A stretch of 49,543 bases of DNA from Schaalia turicensis ACS-279-V-Col4 (GCF_000296505.1 NZ_JH815208.1:1-49543), one strand, 5' to 3'; shown: positions 21,096-29,763, counted from the stretch's first letter. Program-made: numbers and translations. The notes: generated by a model from the sequence alone, not told the origin.

Positions 21096-22142
21096 TCACT
21101 CGTAGAGGTTCGGAGCGACCTTGTCAGAGTCGATGTTGGATGCGTCGTACCAGTAGAAGCCGGAGTCAATCGTCTTCGGGAGTGCGATGCCGTTGATTGC
21201 CTGGATGGCTGCAGTGACGGTCTTGTAGCCCATGAGCTTCGGTGCCTGGGTGATGGCGCCGGCCTGCGTGCCGTCCTTGATTGCAGCGATCTGGGTCTTG
21301 CCGGAGTCAAAGCCGACAACGGTCAGGGTCTTGCCGGACTCGTTAGCACCCTGGATGGCGCCGGAAGCTGCTGCTTCGTTGGAGCCGTACATGCCGACGA
21401 TGTCGTCGTTTGCCTGGATGATGGCCTTGGAGGTGTCAGCTGCCTTGCCGACCTCGCCTGCAATCTGCTCTTCGAGGAGCTTCAGGCCCTCGGGTGCGTT
21501 GGCCTTGAAGTATTCCTTGAAACCATCGCAACGCTGCTTGCCGGTGGTGGAGGTTGCGTCGTGGCAGATCACGCCGACGGAGCCGGTCTTGCCATCGAGC
21601 AGTTCGATCATGTGCTTTGCGGCCTCAGCTGCTGCTGCCTTGTTATCGGTCGAAACCGTGGTCAGCGGGAGGTCGGAGTCAACACCGGAGTCGAATGCGA
21701 CCAGCGGGATGCCTGCGGACTCAATCTGGGTGAGTAGCGGGGTTGCTGCGCCCGAGTCGAGAGCTGCAAGGCCGATAGCTGCCGGGGAGGTGTCGAGTGC
21801 TGCCTGGAGCTGGTCGAGCTGCTGGGTCACCTTGGTCTCGTCGTCCGGGCCGACGAACTGGATCTTGTAGTTGAACTCCTTGCCGGCGTCCTCGGCGCCT
21901 TCCTTCACTGCCTGCCAGAAGCGGTGCTGGAAGCCCTTGGAGACGAGGTAGATGGTCTTGGTGCCATCGCCAGCAGGAACTTCGTCAGACTGCTCGGTGA
22001 CCTCTTCCTTTGATGCGGAATCGGAGCCCGATGCCGCTGCGTCGGAACCCGACTCGGAGGTGTTCGAGGTGGAGCAAGCTGCCAGGCCGAAGGCCATGGT
22101 TCCGGCTGCTGCGACTGCAACGATACGGCCGATGGGGCGCAT
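21096..22142 (-). CDS. sugar ABC transporter substrate-binding lipoprotein (CUT2/RbsB-like)
   Basis: This 348-residue lipoprotein has a signal peptide ending in the lipobox LAAC (Cys about residue 23) and a Ser/Glu-rich tether. The type I periplasmic-binding fold begins at KTIYLVSKGFQHRFWQAVKEGAEDA. IGLAALDSGAATPLL, AFDSGVDSDLP and VVGFDSGKTQIAAIKDGTQAG are typical of ribose/deoxysugar binding proteins. It should capture the sugar outside the membrane for the permease and ATPase encoded upstream. Gene order (ATPase, permease, binding protein, enzymes) places it third. With fucI and fucU beside it, L-fucose or a similar deoxyhexose is the likely ligand. Confidence 0.92.
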   Translation of the reverse strand: MRPIGRIVAVAAAGTMAFGLAACSTSNTSESGSDAAASGSDSASKEEVTEQSDEVPAGDGTKTIYLVSKGFQHRFWQAVKEGAEDAGKEFNYKIQFVGPDDETKVTQQLDQLQAALDTSPAAIGLAALDSGAATPLLTQIESAGIPLVAFDSGVDSDLPLTTVSTDNKAAAAEAAKHMIELLDGKTGSVGVICHDATSTTGKQRCDGFKEYFKANAPEGLKLLEEQIAGEVGKAADTSKAIIQANDDIVGMYGSNEAAASGAIQGANESGKTLTVVGFDSGKTQIAAIKDGTQAGAITQAPKLMGYKTVTAAIQAINGIALPKTIDSGFYWYDASNIDSDKVAPNLYE

Positions 22143-22236
22143 GTGTTTTTCCTTTCGTGGGGGCCAAGAAGACGTTTGCCTTCTTGAGGGTGTGAATCAA
22201 ACGCCTATGTAAGATTCACGGATTCAATTGGTTTTA

Positions 22237-23238
22237 TCAGGCTGCGTTCTCGCGAGCGCGGCGGATGTTGTCAATGAAGACTGCGAGGAGAACAACGATA
22301 CCGGTAACGACCAGCTGCCATTCAGAAGCAACACCCATCATCGTCAGGCCCTTCTTCAGGGTTTCCATGATGAGTGCACCAACGAATGCACCTGGGATCG
22401 ATGCGCGGCCACCGGAGAGTGACGTGCCACCGATAACGGTTGCTGCGATGACGTTGAGTTCGAAGCCGACGCCTTCAGCGGGCTGGACGAAGCCGAAACG
22501 TGCCGAGTAGAGGATTGCGCCGATTGCCATGAAGACACCAGCGGTGATGTAGATGATGACCTTCCAGAGGCGGACGTTCACACCGGAGAGGCGGGTTGCT
22601 TCCTCGTTCGAGCCAATGGCCAGAGCGTAACGACCAAGGAGGGTCTTGTTCAGCAGGAACGCTGCAAGAATCGTCAAGATGATGAAGATGACTGCTGCGT
22701 TCGAAACGCCCGGGATGATCGAACCGGTGGATAGTGCGATGTAGCCAGGGTTTGCGATCGAGATCGTGGACTTATCGGAGATGATCAGTGCCAGACCACG
22801 GGCCACCATCATCATTGCCAGTGTTGCAATGAACGGCGGAAGACCGAGAATCGAGATGTTCAGGCCGTTGATCAGACCAACGAAAGCACCGAACAGGAGA
22901 ACGAGGATAAGACCGACCCCCAGGGGCAGGTTCAGCCAGTCAGCCGACAGGAAGACACCGGCCATAACGGCGACGAGGGTCATGCCCGTACCGACCGAGA
23001 GGTCAATGCCGGATGTTGCGATAACGAACGTTGCGCCGAGAGCCATCACGCCGGTGTAGGCGGCCTGCAGAAGAATATCGGTAAAGATCTTCGGCTGCGC
23101 AAAGTTCGGGGCTGCGAACATGAAGTATGCGTAGATGATGACCAGTGCGATGATCACCATGACTAGCTGCATGTTCGATTTGAAGAAGGCTGCCACCGGG
23201 CTGGTGGACTTTTCCGCCTTAGTAGCTGCGGTGCTCAC
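22237..23238 (-). CDS. sugar ABC transporter permease (RbsC-like)
   Basis: This 333-residue membrane protein has about eight to ten hydrophobic helices. It carries the CUT2 permease signatures ATSGIDLSVGTGMTLVAVMAG, GLINGLNISILGLPPFIATL and NVIAATVIGGTSLSGGRAS. It forms the channel of the importer, as a dimer by family analogy. Its start overlaps the end of the ATPase gene by 4 bp (23235-23238), so the two are translationally coupled. The next gene, the binding protein, follows 94 bp later. Confidence 0.93.
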   Translation of the reverse strand: MSTAATKAEKSTSPVAAFFKSNMQLVMVIIALVIIYAYFMFAAPNFAQPKIFTDILLQAAYTGVMALGATFVIATSGIDLSVGTGMTLVAVMAGVFLSADWLNLPLGVGLILVLLFGAFVGLINGLNISILGLPPFIATLAMMMVARGLALIISDKSTISIANPGYIALSTGSIIPGVSNAAVIFIILTILAAFLLNKTLLGRYALAIGSNEEATRLSGVNVRLWKVIIYITAGVFMAIGAILYSARFGFVQPAEGVGFELNVIAATVIGGTSLSGGRASIPGAFVGALIMETLKKGLTMMGVASEWQLVVTGIVVLLAVFIDNIRRARENAA

Positions 23239-24755
23239 GCGAGAACTCCATTCGCTTCTTCCTGACCAACGGTGGCCAGTTCCATGATGTTTTCCTGGGT
23301 GGCGACCTCGTTGTCGAGTGTGCCGATGATGCGGCCGTGGGCCATAACTGCGATGCGGTTTGCCAGGCGCAGAACCTCAGGCAGTTCGGAGGAGATCACG
23401 ATGATCGCCTTGCCCTGCTTGGCAAGAGCCTCCAGAAGTGTGTAGATTTCATCCTTCGCGCCAACATCGATGCCTCGGGTCGGTTCGTCGAAGATCAGCA
23501 CGTCGGAGTCGCGGACAAGCCACTTGGCGATAACGACTTTCTGCTGGTTACCACCAGAGAGGGAACGAACTTCAGTGTGAATCGAAGGGGTACGAGTGCG
23601 GAGCTTCGCGACGTATTCCTGAGCTACTGCGTCGATCTTCTTGGAGTTGATGACGCCGGCACTGGTGAATTCGCTCATCGTAGCCATTGCAGTGTTGTCT
23701 GCGATGGTCTTGTCGAGAAGAAGACCGAACTGCTTACGATCTTCGGAGAGGTAGCCGATGCCAACCTTAACGCCGTCAGCTGCGTTGCGGATCGAGACCT
23801 TCTTACCGTTGATGTAGACATCGCCGGAAGTATGGGGGTCAGCACCGGAGAGAGCGCGAGCAACTTCGGTACGACCTGCGCCAACGAGACCTGCGAAGCC
23901 GAAGATTTCGCCCTTCTTAACCTCGAAGGACACATCGTGGACGGCCTTCTTCGTGGACAGGTGCTCAACCTTCAGAACTGCTTCGTCAGACAGAGGCTTA
24001 GTGGTGGGGCGAGCATCAGCCGGAACCTCGCGACCAACCATGAGGCGAATAACCTCGGAGAGTTCGGTGGCCTTGGTATCGACGGTGCCGACGTACTCAC
24101 CATCGCGCAGAACAGAGATGCGGTCAGTGAGCTCCTTGAGCTCAGGCATACGGTGCGTGATGAAGATCAGGCCGGTTTCCGGAGTAATGAAGTTGCGAAC
24201 GAGCTCGAACAGGGATTCGGTCTCAGTCGTGGTCAGAGGAGCTGTGGGCTCGTCCATGACCAGGATCTTCGTTGACTCGTAGGAAAGTGCACGGGCAATT
24301 TCAAGCATCTGCAGACGGGCAACCGTGAGGTCACGGCAGGTGTCCGCCGGGTTCAGGTCCATGTTCAGGCGCTCGAACAGCTCCTTAGCATCCTTGTTGA
24401 GCTTGCGGTCGTTGATGACCGAGCCTTTGTGGGAGCCAGCACGACCGATGTACAGGTTCTGCGCAACCGTGAGGTCTGGAATAATGTTGAGCTCTTGGTG
24501 AATGATGCTCAAACCCAGATCACGAGCATGGTTGGCGTTCTTGACATCAACCTTCTGCCCCTGGAGCCAAATCTCACCGCCCGGATCCGCCTTATGGATA
24601 CCAGTGAGAACCTTCATCAGCGTCGACTTACCGGCGCCGTTCTCACCACAGAGACCCAAGATCTCGCCAGCGTTAAGGTCAAGGTCCACGTTGGACAACG
24701 CCTTGACGCCAGGGAATGTCTTTGAGATCCCCTTTAACTCAAGTAACTTTGTCAC
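23235..24755 (-). CDS. sugar ABC transporter ATP-binding protein, two ATPase domains (RbsA/MglA-like)
   Basis: This 506-residue protein has two ABC domains. The first has GLCGENGAGKSTLMKVLTG (Walker A) and KILVMDEPTAPLTTTE (Walker B). The second has the degenerate GFAGLVGAGRTEVARALSG, the signature LSGGNQQKVVIAKWL and DVLIFDEPTRGIDVGAK. This tandem design is typical of CUT2 importers for ribose, galactose, fucose or rhamnose. The start is GTG 24755 with AAGGGG about 7 nt upstream. It is the first gene of the operon; two LacI-type operator candidates lie 58 and 166 bp upstream. Confidence 0.94.
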   Translation of the reverse strand: MTKLLELKGISKTFPGVKALSNVDLDLNAGEILGLCGENGAGKSTLMKVLTGIHKADPGGEIWLQGQKVDVKNANHARDLGLSIIHQELNIIPDLTVAQNLYIGRAGSHKGSVINDRKLNKDAKELFERLNMDLNPADTCRDLTVARLQMLEIARALSYESTKILVMDEPTAPLTTTETESLFELVRNFITPETGLIFITHRMPELKELTDRISVLRDGEYVGTVDTKATELSEVIRLMVGREVPADARPTTKPLSDEAVLKVEHLSTKKAVHDVSFEVKKGEIFGFAGLVGAGRTEVARALSGADPHTSGDVYINGKKVSIRNAADGVKVGIGYLSEDRKQFGLLLDKTIADNTAMATMSEFTSAGVINSKKIDAVAQEYVAKLRTRTPSIHTEVRSLSGGNQQKVVIAKWLVRDSDVLIFDEPTRGIDVGAKDEIYTLLEALAKQGKAIIVISSELPEVLRLANRIAVMAHGRIIGTLDNEVATQENIMELATVGQEEANGVLA

Positions 24756-24812
24756 TTCTCACCCCTTGGGTACCGATCACTACAGTGTGGCCGGAGTTTG
24801 TTATCTGAAACT

Positions 24813-24826
24813 CGTTAGCGCTACCG
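24813..24826. promoter_or_regulatory. LacI-type operator candidate O1
   Basis: CGTTAGCGCTACCG is a near-palindrome (CGTTA-GCGC-TACCG) 58 bp upstream of the transporter start. It shares its half-site with the second site at 24921. Both match the general LacI-family operator style with a central CG. The binding protein is probably the LacI regulator at 16631. Confidence 0.55.
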
Positions 24827-24920
24827 AAACAAGCCCCAGGAATCGCCCTCATTGGCGTGTGATAAGCCTACGACAACTGAGAGCGCCTTTGAAATCGAAA
24901 ATGACGCTCCGTTATTAAAT

Positions 24921-24934
24921 CGTTACCGCTAACG
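24921..24934. promoter_or_regulatory. LacI-type operator candidate O2
   Basis: CGTTACCGCTAACG has perfect 5-bp arms (CGTTA/TAACG) around CCGC. It lies 108 bp from O1, a spacing near ten helical turns that could allow looping. I see no convincing -35/-10 pair near it. From 24935 to 25324 I find no gene or recognisable element. Confidence 0.55.
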
Positions 24935-25324
24935 AAAAGGACTCGCGAGATATCAACAAAAGCACCCCGAGAGCTTTCACGCACTGACCTAACGACCATT
25001 TCAATTGGACATATTTGCATCTCCAACCTGCAAAAATCTGTCAACAAACAGCAGATTCCAGTGGGGACGATTCACTACACACGAACGCAAGGGAGCGAGT
25101 TGCGTTCGCCCCTCCGCTAGTCAACGACGAGGCCGGGCACATCAAATAGCGACTCCCCCACAGTGCCCGAAGGCACGAGCTATAGAGGCATGAAACTGGG
25201 GATAATGCCCGAAAGTCAACACCCCTTAGAAAACAAGCCCAAAAAGCTAACTAAACCCCTCATCACAAAGCACCCTGGCCAAAACACCAAAATTAAGACA
25301 CAAAAATGGGCATTAGTCCCAAGA

Positions 25325-25363
25325 AACTGGGGCTTCAGTGAGTAACTCACTGAAGCCCCAGTT
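25325..25363 (-). terminator. long palindrome after tRNA-Asn
   Basis: AACTGGGGCTTCAGTGAGT and its exact complement flank a single base, giving a 39-bp palindrome with 19-bp arms, 4 nt past the tRNA 3' end. On the minus strand it is followed by TCTTGGG, so termination may be only partly U-assisted. It probably ends the tRNA-Asn transcript. Confidence 0.7.
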
Positions 25364-25366
25364 ATG

Positions 25367-25441
25367 TGGCTCCCGCGACTGGATTCGAACCAGTAACCGT
25401 CCGATTAACAGTCGGATGCTCTGCCGTTGAGCTACGCGGGA
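25367..25441 (-). tRNA. tRNA-Asn (GTT)
   Basis: The minus strand folds as a cloverleaf: acceptor TCCCGCG/CGCGGGA, D-arm region TAGCTCAACGGCAGAGC, anticodon loop CTGTTAA in the stem CCGA...TCGG, and T-loop GGTTCGAATCC. The 3' G-CCA is encoded (plus 25367-25370). The anticodon GTT assigns asparagine. Confidence 0.97.
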
Positions 25442-25547
25442 TTGCGACCTGTTAATTATGCCGAAGTTCAACCGCTGATTGCAAATTGACTCTGCGTGGT
25501 GCGCGCCTCATTTTGAAACACAGCATAAACAGGACCTCATCAGGCAA

Positions 25548-25584
25548 AAACTGTCCCCCGGGAATCACTCCCAGGGGACAGTTT
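25548..25584 (-). terminator. rplL operon terminator
   Basis: AAACTGTCCCC (25548-25558) pairs with GGGGACAGTTT (25574-25584). On the minus strand the stem runs into TTTTT. It lies about 72 bp after the rplL stop. Confidence 0.85.
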
Positions 25585-25655
25585 CAAGCGAATGAATCGC
25601 TGAAGCGTTTCTTACCTTCTATGCGCACAAAGACACGTCAGGTAAGAAGACGAAA

Positions 25656-26036
25656 TCACTTAAGGGTGACCTTGCCGCCTGCTTCTTCGATTTCAGCCTT
25701 TGCCTTCTCAGCGTCGTCCTTCTTGGCAGCTTCGAAGATGGTCGACGGTGCGCCGTCAACAAGATCCTTGGCTTCCTTCAGGCCGAGACCGGTGAGGTTC
25801 TTGACAGCCTTGACAACTGCGATCTTCTTATCACCTGCGGACTCGAGGACAACCTCGAACTCGTCCTTTTCTTCAGCAGCTTCAGCAGCAGCCGGAGCAG
25901 CAGCAACGGCGACAGCAGCCGGAGCAGCAGCGGTGACGTCGAAGGTCTCTTCGAAGAGCTTGACGAAGTCAGAGAGCTCGATGAGGGACATTTCCTTGAA
26001 AGCTTCGATGAGCTCATCGTTGGAGAGCTTTGCCAT
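25656..26036 (-). CDS. rplL: 50S ribosomal protein L7/L12
   Basis: This protein of about 126 residues is the stalk protein that recruits translation factors to the ribosome. The N-terminal dimer helix ([20 protein letters not shown]) is followed by an Ala-rich hinge. The C-terminal domain ([35 protein letters not shown]) is intact. ATG 26036 has AGGAAGGA about 8 nt upstream; the ATG at 26045 has no spacing for a ribosome site. It follows rplJ by about 90 bp and is the last gene before the operon terminator. Confidence 0.98.
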   Translation of the reverse strand: MAKLSNDELIEAFKEMSLIELSDFVKLFEETFDVTAAAPAAVAVAAAPAAAEAAEEKDEFEVVLESAGDKKIAVVKAVKNLTGLGLKEAKDLVDGAPSTIFEAAKKDDAEKAKAEIEEAGGKVTLK

Positions 26037-26126
26037 GATTGGCATCCTTCCTAATTGGCCTGCCTTGCGAGCAGATTGTTGGTGAGTTCCACGCGGTTAC
26101 GAATCGAACGCGCGGGGCCTGTCGCT

Positions 26127-26648
26127 TCAGGCCGCTTCGCCCTGCTGTGCACGCAGAGCATCGATGGTGCGCACCGTCTTGGACGGGAGCGCGTTGAATG
26201 CGTACGCCGCCTGCGAAATCTTCGCCTTGAGGGCGCCGGCAGTCTTGGCCAGCAGAACCTCGCGGGATTCCAGATCAGCAAGCTTCTTAACACCCTCAAC
26301 GGACAGCGCTACGCCATCCATTGCGCCCGACTTCAGGACGAGCTGGGGGTTTTCCTTGGCAAAATCACGCAGCGTCTTGGCAGCCTCAACAGGCTCACCG
26401 GTGACGAAAGCAATAGCGGTCGGACCCTTCAGGTCCTCAGCGAGGAAGCCGAGGCCGACTTCCTGTGCCGCCAGCCTTGCCAGCGTGTTCTTCACCACGG
26501 CGTAGCTCGCGTTTTCGCCCAGTCCGCGACGCAGCTGCTTGAGCTGGCCAACGGTCAGGCCGCGATACTCAGTGAGCAGGACAGCGTCAGACGCGCGGAA
26601 ACGTTCCACGAGTTCGGCAACTGCTGCTACCTTGTCAGACCTCGCCAT
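26127..26648 (-). CDS. rplJ: 50S ribosomal protein L10
   Basis: This protein of about 173 residues anchors L7/L12 dimers to the 23S rRNA. The core MARSDKVAAVAELVERFRAS, LTEYRGLTVGQLKQLRR and VVKNTLARLAA are standard. I choose ATG 26648, preceded by GGAAGGAGG. The longer frame to 26735 runs through the leader hairpin and is not family-like. Downstream comes rplL; upstream is an attenuator, consistent with L10-mediated feedback on the rplJL message. Confidence 0.97.
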   Translation of the reverse strand: MARSDKVAAVAELVERFRASDAVLLTEYRGLTVGQLKQLRRGLGENASYAVVKNTLARLAAQEVGLGFLAEDLKGPTAIAFVTGEPVEAAKTLRDFAKENPQLVLKSGAMDGVALSVEGVKKLADLESREVLLAKTAGALKAKISQAAYAFNALPSKTVRTIDALRAQQGEAA

Positions 26649-26688
26649 GGTCCTCCTTCCAGATAAGTGACCACCGAGTAATGAAAAA

Positions 26689-26714
26689 GCCCGACACGTA
26701 GGTTCGTGTCGGGC
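26689..26714 (-). terminator. rplJ leader attenuator hairpin
   Basis: GCCCGACACG (26689-26698) pairs with CGTGTCGGGC (26705-26714). On the minus strand a TTTTT tract follows directly, so this is a classic intrinsic terminator 41 nt upstream of the rplJ start. Lying in the 5' leader, it may act as an attenuator of rplJL; regulation by L10 is the known theme in this operon. Confidence 0.7.
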
Positions 26715-26916
26715 ATAAATGTCCGGTGTAGTCATTGCTGACTAGTCACTCACCTACGTCGACAGCTTTCGCATTTCATCTCAGTTTCCTGAGAAACCGA
26801 CGGTCTTCGGCAGTGACCAGACTAGCAGGATGGGGTGAAGCAAATCCAGTCGCGACGATGTGCAGTAGGGCACGCAGACCTCAATACTCACTCACACAAC
26901 CCATGAACATAAAACG

Positions 26917-26958
26917 TGAGTGGGCTTGATTGGTGTTTAAGCCAATCAAGCCCACTCA
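26917..26958 (-). terminator. hairpin after rplA
   Basis: TGAGTGGGCTTGATTGG (26917-26933) pairs perfectly with CCAATCAAGCCCACTCA (26942-26958), 38 bp past the rplA stop. A short T-rich stretch (CGTTTTATG) follows on the minus strand. It separates rplKA from rplJL. The 26959-26995 and 26760-26916 stretches hold no gene; a promoter for rplJL presumably lies in the latter. Confidence 0.75.
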
Positions 26959-26995
26959 TACGTCAATGTTTCATTCCCCTACAGGGAGTTCAACA

Positions 26996-27712
26996 TCAGG
27001 AAGCGTCAGCAGTTGCGACGTTCTTCGTCTTCGTGGCATCGAGCGGGATGCCCGGGCCCATCGTGGTGGAGACGGTTGCCTTCGAGATGTAGCGCCCCTT
27101 GGCGGAAGCCGGCTTCAGACGAAGGATTTCGTCCAGGACAGCGCCGTAGTTCTCGGCGAGCTGTTCTGCGGTGAAGGAGGACTTGCCAACAATGAACGCA
27201 AGGTTCGAGTGCTTGTCGACGCGGAACTCAATACGACCACCCTTGATCTCCTTGATCGCCTTCGCGACGTCCATGGTGACCGTGCCGGTCTTCGGGTTCG
27301 GCATCAAACCACGCGGGCCGAGGACGCGACCGAGGCGACCAACCTTGCCCATGAGGTCCGGGGTTGCAACGGCGACATCAAAGTCGGTGTAGCCCTTAGC
27401 AACCTTTTCGATGAGCTCGTCGCCACCGACCTCGTCAGCACCAGCGTCGATTGCATCCTGCGCACGCTCACCAACAGCGAAGACCAAGACCCGGGAGGTC
27501 TTGCCGGTGCCGTGAGGCAGCGAGACGGTGCCACGCACCATCTGGTCAGCCTTGCGAGGATCAACACCCAGTCGGAAGACGACCTCGACGGTCGAATCGA
27601 ACTTGGTGACGGTGGTCTCCTTGGCCAGCTTCATGGCCTCGAGAGGGGTGTAGAGAATGTCCGCGTGAATCTTTTCAGCCGCGGCGCGGTAGCTCTTGGA
27701 GCGCTTAGTCAT
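26996..27712 (-). CDS. rplA: 50S ribosomal protein L1
   Basis: This protein of about 238 residues forms the L1 stalk that helps E-site tRNA leave. It has [19 protein letters not shown], the signature [17 protein letters not shown] and [19 protein letters not shown] 27712 is preceded by AAGGAG at 9 nt, whereas the frame to 27754 adds unrelated residues. It is cotranscribed with rplK, 68 bp upstream. Confidence 0.98.
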   Translation of the reverse strand: MTKRSKSYRAAAEKIHADILYTPLEAMKLAKETTVTKFDSTVEVVFRLGVDPRKADQMVRGTVSLPHGTGKTSRVLVFAVGERAQDAIDAGADEVGGDELIEKVAKGYTDFDVAVATPDLMGKVGRLGRVLGPRGLMPNPKTGTVTMDVAKAIKEIKGGRIEFRVDKHSNLAFIVGKSSFTAEQLAENYGAVLDEILRLKPASAKGRYISKATVSTTMGPGIPLDATKTKNVATADAS

Positions 27713-27780
27713 TCTGCTTCTTCTCCTTGCAGTTGTGGGTTCCGGGCAGCGCATGCCCTACCACGGGAAATAGTTTGGGG

Positions 27781-28212
27781 TCAGCCTTCGACGACGATGC
27801 CCATGGAGCGGGCGGTGCCGGCGATGATCTTGGCTGCGGCTTCGATGTCGTTCGCGTTGAGGTCGACCATCTTTGCCTGTCCGATTTCGCGAGCCTGGTC
27901 CATGGTGATGGAGCCAACCTTCACAGTGTTCGGGGTGCCGGAGCCCTTCTGGAGGCCAGCGGCCTTCTTGATCATTTCGGAAGCCGGCGGAGTCTTCAGA
28001 ACGAAGGTGAACGTACGGTCTTCATAAACGGTGATTTCAACCGGAACGATCGAACCACGCTGCGACTCAGTTGCAGCGTTGTAGGCCTTCGTGAACTCAA
28101 CGATGTTCACACCGTGCTGGCCCAGTGCAGGACCAACCGGAGGTGCAGGGGTTGCGGCGCCGGCTGCGATCTGAAGCTTGATCAGGCCGGTGACCTTCTT
28201 CTTCGGTGCCAT
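27781..28212 (-). CDS. rplK: 50S ribosomal protein L11
   Basis: This 143-residue protein has the N-terminal Pro-rich domain ([20 protein letters not shown]) and the C-terminal RNA-binding domain ([13 protein letters not shown]). It binds the GTPase-associated centre of 23S rRNA, is needed for stringent-response sensing and is part of the thiostrepton site. Length and order (nusG-rplK-rplA) are canonical. The ribosome site is weak (AAGAAAGACC). Confidence 0.98.
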   Translation of the reverse strand: MAPKKKVTGLIKLQIAAGAATPAPPVGPALGQHGVNIVEFTKAYNAATESQRGSIVPVEITVYEDRTFTFVLKTPPASEMIKKAAGLQKGSGTPNTVKVGSITMDQAREIGQAKMVDLNANDIEAAAKIIAGTARSMGIVVEG

Positions 28213-28324
28213 ATTTCGGGTCTTTCTTGTTCAATTACCAGAAGAACGGAATTCCTTCTGGTTGCATGTAGAGGCAGGGCGCTGAAGGCGCACTGAACCC
28301 ACTACACACGAAGTGCAATGCTAT

Positions 28325-28360
28325 CGCGCACCCGCCCATGTTCCCAAGTTCGGGTGCGCG
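28325..28360 (-). other. hairpin between nusG and rplK
   Basis: CGCGCACCCG (28325-28334) pairs perfectly with CGGGTGCGCG (28351-28360), starting 14 nt after the nusG stop. No clear U-tract follows on the minus strand. It may be a partial terminator or mRNA stabiliser that sets nusG apart from the ribosomal protein genes. Confidence 0.55.
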
Positions 28361-28374
28361 ACTTCACTCTTTGG

Positions 28375-29130
28375 TCAGTCTTCGCGCTTGGCAACCTGGT
28401 CGAAACCAAGTTCAAGCGGAGTCTCGCGTTCGAAGATCATGACGAGAACCTTGAGCTTCTCGGTCTCGGGCGAGATCTCGGAAATAGTCGCTTCCAGCGA
28501 CTCGAACGGACCATCGATGACGGTGACGATCTCGCCAACCTCGAAGGCCACGCGGATCTCTTCCTTGACCTGAGCCACGGCAGGGACCTGCGGGCCAGCT
28601 TCTTCAAGGATGTTGTACTTCAGCAGATCAACGACCTCATCGATGCTGAGCGGAACCGGGTTGTGCTGGTCTCCAACGAAGCCGGTAATAGCCGGGGTGT
28701 CCTTGACCATGCGGTACGACTCTTCATCAAAGTCCATGCAGACGACGACATAGCCAGGAATACGAACGTGGCGAACACGCTTCTTCACCGAACCACGGAA
28801 CTCGGTGATGTACTCATCCGGAACCTCGACGCGGAAGACCTTATCGGTCATGTTCTGGCTTTGAACGCGTTGTTCGAGGTTCGCCTTCACCTTGCGCTCG
28901 TGACCGGAGTAGGTGTGCAAGACGTACCAGTCACCGGGGATCATCATGATCTCGTTGCGGAACTTCTCGAGGGGATCAATGTCGCCCTCTTCTTCGCCAG
29001 CTTCAGCTTCTTCAGCTTCAACCGGCTGCTCAACGCTTCCGACTTCTTCTTCCGCCGCTTCAGCGGGGTTTTCGGTCAGTTCAGCCTGGGCGGCCTCGTC
29101 GATTTCGACAGGCAGATTCTCTTCACTCAC
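28375..29130 (-). CDS. nusG: transcription termination/antitermination factor NusG
   Basis: This 251-residue protein has an acidic, low-complexity N-terminal extension of about 65 residues, as is common in actinobacterial NusG. The NGN domain follows ([44 protein letters not shown]) and then the KOW domain ([20 protein letters not shown]). It binds RNA polymerase and modulates pausing, Rho action and coupling to ribosomes. The start is GTG 29130 with AGGAGG upstream. It lies between secE and rplK as expected. Confidence 0.98.
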   Translation of the reverse strand: MSEENLPVEIDEAAQAELTENPAEAAEEEVGSVEQPVEAEEAEAGEEEGDIDPLEKFRNEIMMIPGDWYVLHTYSGHERKVKANLEQRVQSQNMTDKVFRVEVPDEYITEFRGSVKKRVRHVRIPGYVVVCMDFDEESYRMVKDTPAITGFVGDQHNPVPLSIDEVVDLLKYNILEEAGPQVPAVAQVKEEIRVAFEVGEIVTVIDGPFESLEATISEISPETEKLKVLVMIFERETPLELGFDQVAKRED

Positions 29131-29187
29131 GCGTTCCTCCTGGATGCTAGTTTCCTAGCGGAAAATTGAGTGCCGAAGGCTAGAAGA

Positions 29188-29216
29188 AACCCGCCTGCAG
29201 TATCTGCGGGCGGGTT
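29188..29216 (-). other. hairpin between secE and nusG
   Basis: AACCCGCCTGCAG (29188-29200) pairs with CTGCGGGCGGGTT (29204-29216) through a 3-nt loop with one wobble. On the minus strand it is followed by TTCTTCT, a weak U-tract. It probably terminates part of the secE transcript. Confidence 0.55.
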
Positions 29217-29226
29217 CGCATCAGCT

Positions 29227-29520
29227 TCAGCTGAATATCAGTGCGTTCAGTTTACCGAATCCAAGATCCAAAAGACCAGTGAAAGCCATGATTACGGCCA
29301 CAAAAACGACCACGACAACGAAGTAGGTCCACGTTTCAGAACCACTCGGGTAGACGACCTTCTTCATTTCTTCAATCACTTGAAGGAAGAAAGTCCACAT
29401 CCTCACGAAAATATTCGGCTTCTTCTGAGCCTCTTTTTCGTGGGAGTCACGGGACGGCGTAGCGCCAGACTTCGTGCGATCTGTTTTCGCTGGCATGTGT
29501 GATGCCGTTGCGTCAGCCAC
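29227..29520 (-). CDS. secE: preprotein translocase subunit SecE
   Basis: This 97-residue SecE has a hydrophilic N-terminus, the conserved amphipathic helix (FFLQVIEEMKKVVYPSGSE) and one transmembrane helix (TYFVVVVVFVAVIMAFTGLL). It clamps SecY in the translocon. The start is GTG 29520 with GGAGGGG upstream. Its position between tRNA-Trp and nusG is classical. Confidence 0.97.
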   Translation of the reverse strand: MADATASHMPAKTDRTKSGATPSRDSHEKEAQKKPNIFVRMWTFFLQVIEEMKKVVYPSGSETWTYFVVVVVFVAVIMAFTGLLDLGFGKLNALIFS

Positions 29521-29554
29521 GGAACCCCTCCTGAATTCGTGCCCAGAATATGAG

Positions 29555-29630
29555 TGGCAGGGCAGGCGGGACTCGAACCCACAACCGCCGGTTTTGGAGA
29601 CCGGTGCGCTACCAATTGCGCCACTGCCCT
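29555..29630 (-). tRNA. tRNA-Trp (CCA)
   Basis: The minus-strand cloverleaf shows acceptor AGGGCAG/CTGCCCT, D-arm GGCGCAATTGGTAGCGC, anticodon loop CTCCAAA in the stem CCGGT...ACCGG, and T-loop GGTTCGAGTCC. The terminal G-CCA is encoded. The anticodon CCA assigns tryptophan. It lies just ahead of secE. Confidence 0.97.
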
Positions 29631-29763
29631 ACTGCACGCCGTAGAACGTGCGGGAACGAGTTTATGGAAAATCTCTTCAACTGTCCAACTGGGGAGTGTC
29701 GCAAACTGCTTGATATTCGGAATTAGACTACCGAACAGCCCCATTTAATGCGACGATAGTCCT

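Noticed and set aside
25005..25345. Two small plus-strand frames of 60-62 residues
   Set aside because: Low-complexity, no ribosome site, and the second ends in the tRNA-Asn palindrome.
29403..29744. 113-residue minus-strand frame
   Set aside because: It runs through tRNA-Trp and secE in another frame.
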